Assembly: GCA_027576995.1 (NCBI GenBank)
Contig: JANBQC010000286.1
Location: 1-34,387, forward strand
DNA: 34,387 bases
Source: Dimargaris cristalligena
Lineage: Eukaryota; Kickxellomycota; Dimargaritomycetes; Dimargaritales; Dimargaritaceae
Reading direction: 5' to 3'
Shown one piece after another: positions 30,755 through 34,387 of the stretch (its first letter is position 1; every line of letters begins with the position of its first letter). The notes beneath the pieces are model-generated. The model saw only the letters and a list, made by a program, of their open reading frames with translations, was not told the origin of the DNA and made no database searches. The position numbers were made by a program, and so were the translations under genes.

Positions 30755-32478
30755 AACCTTTTAGGCAACTTCAATAAGGCCAGGATCGCGGCCCGAGTCA
30801 CCAAATTAATAAAAAAATACGGGGATCATTTGCACAACCCAATCGCACTAAGAGTAACAGTACACTGTGATTGCTGATACCCATTGGATAGGTACAATTC
30901 ATATACAGTCCTCTCAGCCATTCAAAGCCCTTGTGGAATTCACTCATTAATCGTTAGGAAAATTTATTGTACTTCTAGCAATGGGGTTAAAGTTCTATGT
31001 TTAAACTAGATTTGAATATTCTACGGGGAATCGTCCAGAGAAATTGTCACTGACGAATAACGCCTAAATAGTGAATAGTTAATAAATTATCAAAATAATA
31101 AAATATGAAGACGGATTATAACTACATAGTGGAAGGCTCACAGATAACAGCTGTCAAATTAGATTATACGCACCGAATTTTAGGAGGAATGATAAAGTGA
31201 TATATACATAAGGTCAAGAATGCTAGAGTGGCATTTGCCACCCTGGTGTTTACCGAGGCCATATTTTGGAGTAAATTGCCGACCCCCCATAAACCAATAA
31301 TCCTATATAGCTCGGACGCTGATTAGTTGAGAACAGAGTGATTGGGAGGTGTGGGCGGTAATCGCTGTGAATTCAAATGATTCTCACGATGTAAGGAAAC
31401 CATTTTAGTTTATAGGTAATGGTCGCATGGGTGTGGTGAAAGTACTGGTATATGGGCGCGTGTTGCTGGTCCCAGGTTGAGAAGTGAAGGCGAGAGAGGG
31501 AGAGAAAGAGAAATGCATAGTCGTCATCATCGTCATATAGAGACGCCGGTGTAGGGCCCCGCAATGATGGGTGGGTACCTGAGTCGTCTAGGGGCGACGC
31601 TTTACGGGGATAACTACCAAGTCCCGGGAGTCGGAAATGGGGGGAGTGGGTCCATGATTGGGCTGGAAGCGGGTTTGGAGTACAACCATAGTCAACGAAT
31701 AATAGTGAATGGGTCCACACGGCGGTAATTGATGCAAAAAATTCTGAGTATGAGTGCGGTAGTTGGCAATGACTGGGCTATGGGGTGACGTAGGGTGTAT
31801 TAGGTAGTGGGAGTCTCAAATGGGAGAGAGGGGAGGGGGTGTATGATGCAATGAAAAGTGTGTTGCCAACAAATCCGTGATTGATTAATTCTGAATAAGG
31901 GTGGAAAGCCCAACTGTTTATATACAGATAAATGAGACGATTCCCTAGATTTATTTTTAATAGAACAACGAGTGTTTCCCAAATCATGTCAATCTCTAAG
32001 AAACTCCCAGACAGAATAGGGACAATACCCACCCTCCCTTCTTCCAGTCCCTTTAACCAACCCGTCAGCGGCTGGAATTACTGCAGCCCCCCATCGGTGA
32101 TTCATCCCCGAATAAAATGTCCGACCGTGTGTCCGCCCGGTTAAACTAATTTATCAGCCCCCAAATTATCGTTTAGTTTTGTAAATTGCTTAGAATATTG
32201 GGATTCAGTTTTCATTTATCATTAAAATTCAGCCAACCGGAAACGACCCCGCTGCCCTATACGGACCGAATGTCGAATTTCATGGGCGCACTTGCCTACA
32301 ATTTACCCTCTCTTTTTTTTGTGTGCATAGAGGAGTCAGAAATTGATCAAATTGATAGGCACAATGTGGTGCGAGCGCTGAAAATACCCGAATAGGCCAC
32401 CTCTTCCGATTTATCATCACCATTCGGAATATTTTATGGTCCGGTAGTGCTATTGCCTCTGGAATCCATTCTACTTAC

Positions 32479-33570
32479 TCCGGAATATATCAACGACTGA
32501 CTGATGCTTTTCCCTGAGTCGTCCATTTTTCCAGGATTCTGTGTTTGGGAGACAAACAGGTTTAACGGGTCAGGTCACACCCGCATACCCAACCCGCTGT
32601 TGATGGATCGCAGCCGATAGAGTAGAGTCGACATTTCTCTGGATGAGAGGTTGGTTATATAAGGCTATACGACTTTCTCCGCAATTTCGAGTTTATTTTT
32701 AATGGAACCAGCAAATAATTACCGCTAGGTCTGTGGTTCAGGCCGACATACAGCAGCTGACCCTCCCCTACTTTCCCAGTCCCAGTCCCAGCCCCCGTTC
32801 CGTTCACAGGTTGCTGTGGCCCGCTACTCAAATGGGTCGGGCGATTTTCGAAGGGTTCTACTAAAGGAATTTCTTCGGTCAACGCCGAGTTCTGAAAGAA
32901 GAACCTTTGCATAGACATGGATAGACCTTGCTAAGTGTCAACACCTACACCCCATGATTACTCAGGGTTTTCGCTCTATTATTTACCAACAGTATCTCGA
33001 CTTACAGATTATTGGCTGGGTTAACTGTAGAATGCTGTGCTTCCATAAATATTCCAGGGATATTCATTAGTCGGTGGGTCGATTTCCCTTTTCACTAATG
33101 ACTAAAGTAGGAACCATGTTTAAGTCAGGCGTGGGACGGATTATGCACAATATTTTGTTAATTAATTTTTCCAGACTCGTTCTCGCTTTCTATCCTCATT
33201 GGGATTTAAAGTTCTCAAGCAACTCGAGTTGCTGGTAAAGTCTGGCAACAAAAAATCTTGTGATTATTTACGGCCACTAGTCCCTTTTTGTCCCACTCAC
33301 TTGACGGAGTGGGTACCATTGAATGTCGGTGGTGCTTATGTTATACCATACTTCAATCCACTAGTGTCGAATAAGTTCTTTCAAAAATCGCCACACAGTA
33401 CCAACTAGTTTACCAACTTACTTAGATGTACAATACTCCCCTTCAGCTATAACAGACTTGGCCTCGGCAAGGCCCAGTGCAGCCGCTGGAGGGGGCCAGT
33501 AGACATGGACCCGAATGATCGCCCGACTCCACCAATAAGGATGGGCCACTAAGGTGGCAGTCGGCAATTG
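32479..33570 (-). other. Possible intron-rich gene or relic (unresolved)
   Basis: Several minus-strand open segments are bordered by splice-like sites. 33570-33422 (CTAG before, GTAAGT after) contains AHPYWWSRAIIRVHVYWPP. 33360-33301 (CTAG, GTGAGT) begins WIEVWYNISTTDIQWYPLRQ. 32930-32723 (TTAG, GTAATT) contains RFFFQNSALTEEIPLVEPF. 32538-32479 (CACAG, GTAAGT) reads NPGKMDDSGKSISQ. The exon phases do not match each other, so I cannot write a translatable model. Either this is a decayed intron-rich gene, or some borders are chance. Confidence 0.22.
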
Positions 33571-34387
33571 CTAGCCACATCGACCACACAATCGAACCTG
33601 AGATATAAAACGAAGTATACCACATATTATCCCACGATTGGTATATTTCAATAAAATACCATTGGTATAATTATCTAATATATATATGCAAACTCAGCAA
33701 CATATGCCCCTTTAGCCTAGACGTAACATTGGCACCGAAAACTGTTGGACAGGGTTATTGGATATAACCCTCATTTATTTGTGTTATACAGGTAGATCAC
33801 TCTTAGTCCATTAATGGCCCTGTGGGTAGGAGTGAAAAAAACTCAGTACTAAAAAAAGGGGGGGTAATAAAACCATAATTGGGAACTGGTGGTATGCTTT
33901 CCCTGGCATTGATCAAAAAGCTACCCATTCATTGATGTAAATACATTGATATAACAAGCTAGTATATCTGGCAGCAAATAGATCATAACAAAAGTGTCAC
34001 CCAGATTAACCATGCTTAGTCCATCAAGAGTCCCAAGGATAGGCTTCTAACAGTAGGCTTGGCCAAGCAGGCTACTAGCATCAGATACAGGTATAATACT
34101 AACTAATAAAGGCTAAATACAGGTATAGGTAAGGGATGTGCAGTGGGTATACTTACTAGTTAGTATATGAGGGGAGTGAGTGTATATAGAGTTTATTAGG
34201 GGTAAACTAAGGGGTAAGAATAAGCTAAGAAATCTAACCAGTCCTAACAGGGCCCAGTTATATATATATATATGGGGACAACTCTAGAGGGAGGTCGCAA
34301 GGGAAGAATACTACTGTGGTGAACTTACCACATTTTTTACCTACTTTTATTTTTTATCTATTTTTCGCACTTATCGGAAGTATGCCC

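Larger units (their letters stand above)
29783..34387. other. AT-rich, gene-poor right end with coding relics
   Basis: About 4.6 kb with no intact gene that I can defend. 29878-30754 holds a probable pseudogene (minus). 31000-32000 shows only short open frames. 32479-33570 has open segments with splice-like borders on the minus strand whose phases do not agree (separate entry). 33630-34387 is AT-rich with small repeats (ATACAGGTATA twice near 34085 and 34117, a TA tract near 34258-34273). Confidence 0.45.

Noticed and set aside
33630..34387. Possible long terminal repeat or retroelement end at the right edge
   Set aside because: No terminal TG...CA inverted ends, primer-binding site or polymerase-like frame could be found; only short repeated words.

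Overview
The window looks like nuclear DNA of a filamentous or mycoparasitic fungus, most likely an early-diverging lineage. It carries eukaryotic housekeeping genes with short GT...AG introns (about 150-260 nt, donors such as GTAAGT, acceptors TAG/CAG). It also has a true Rac GTPase, a mitochondrial EF-Ts, a fungal-type 7TM receptor and an AT-rich intergenic background full of (TA)n tracts. A zoopagomycotan fungus (for example Dimargaritales) is my guess from the style of the sequence; it is not proven.

Layout. 0.6-2.1 kb: a two-exon secreted protein of unknown function with an HELNH (HExxH) motif. 2.1-4.9 kb: sparse DNA holding a decayed fragment related to the next gene. 4.9-6.2 kb (minus): a two-exon seven-transmembrane receptor-like protein. 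9.0-10.0 kb (minus): a three-exon RAC1 GTPase. 11.3-11.9 kb (minus): a probable three-exon small gene of unknown function. 12.6-13.3 kb (minus): splicing factor SF3b subunit 5 in three tiny exons, none of which is an obvious long open frame. 14.0-15.3 kb: an RRM RNA-binding protein. 15.96-17.3 kb: CDC123. 17.6-18.7 kb (minus): mitochondrial EF-Ts. 19.1-20.1 kb: a glycerate-kinase/TDA10-type P-loop kinase. 21.9-25.0 kb: intronless 2-oxoglutarate dehydrogenase E1. 27.35-27.7 kb: a small secreted protein. 29.1-29.8 kb (minus): a C2HC zinc-finger protein. 29.9-34.4 kb: AT-rich DNA with broken coding relics.

The genes do not form an operon-like unit. The 12.6-25 kb part is a compact housekeeping block covering splicing, RNA binding, eIF2 assembly, mitochondrial translation and the TCA cycle, with two divergent promoter regions. 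The flanks are gene-poor and hold lineage-specific secreted or membrane proteins and degraded genes. Points worth a second look are the receptor with its nearby decayed relative, the HExxH secreted protein, the cluster of CCAAT boxes before the 2-oxoglutarate dehydrogenase gene, a strong G-quadruplex motif, the association of (TA)n tracts with introns and gene edges, and the pseudogene traces at 26.1-27.1 and 29.9-30.8 kb.
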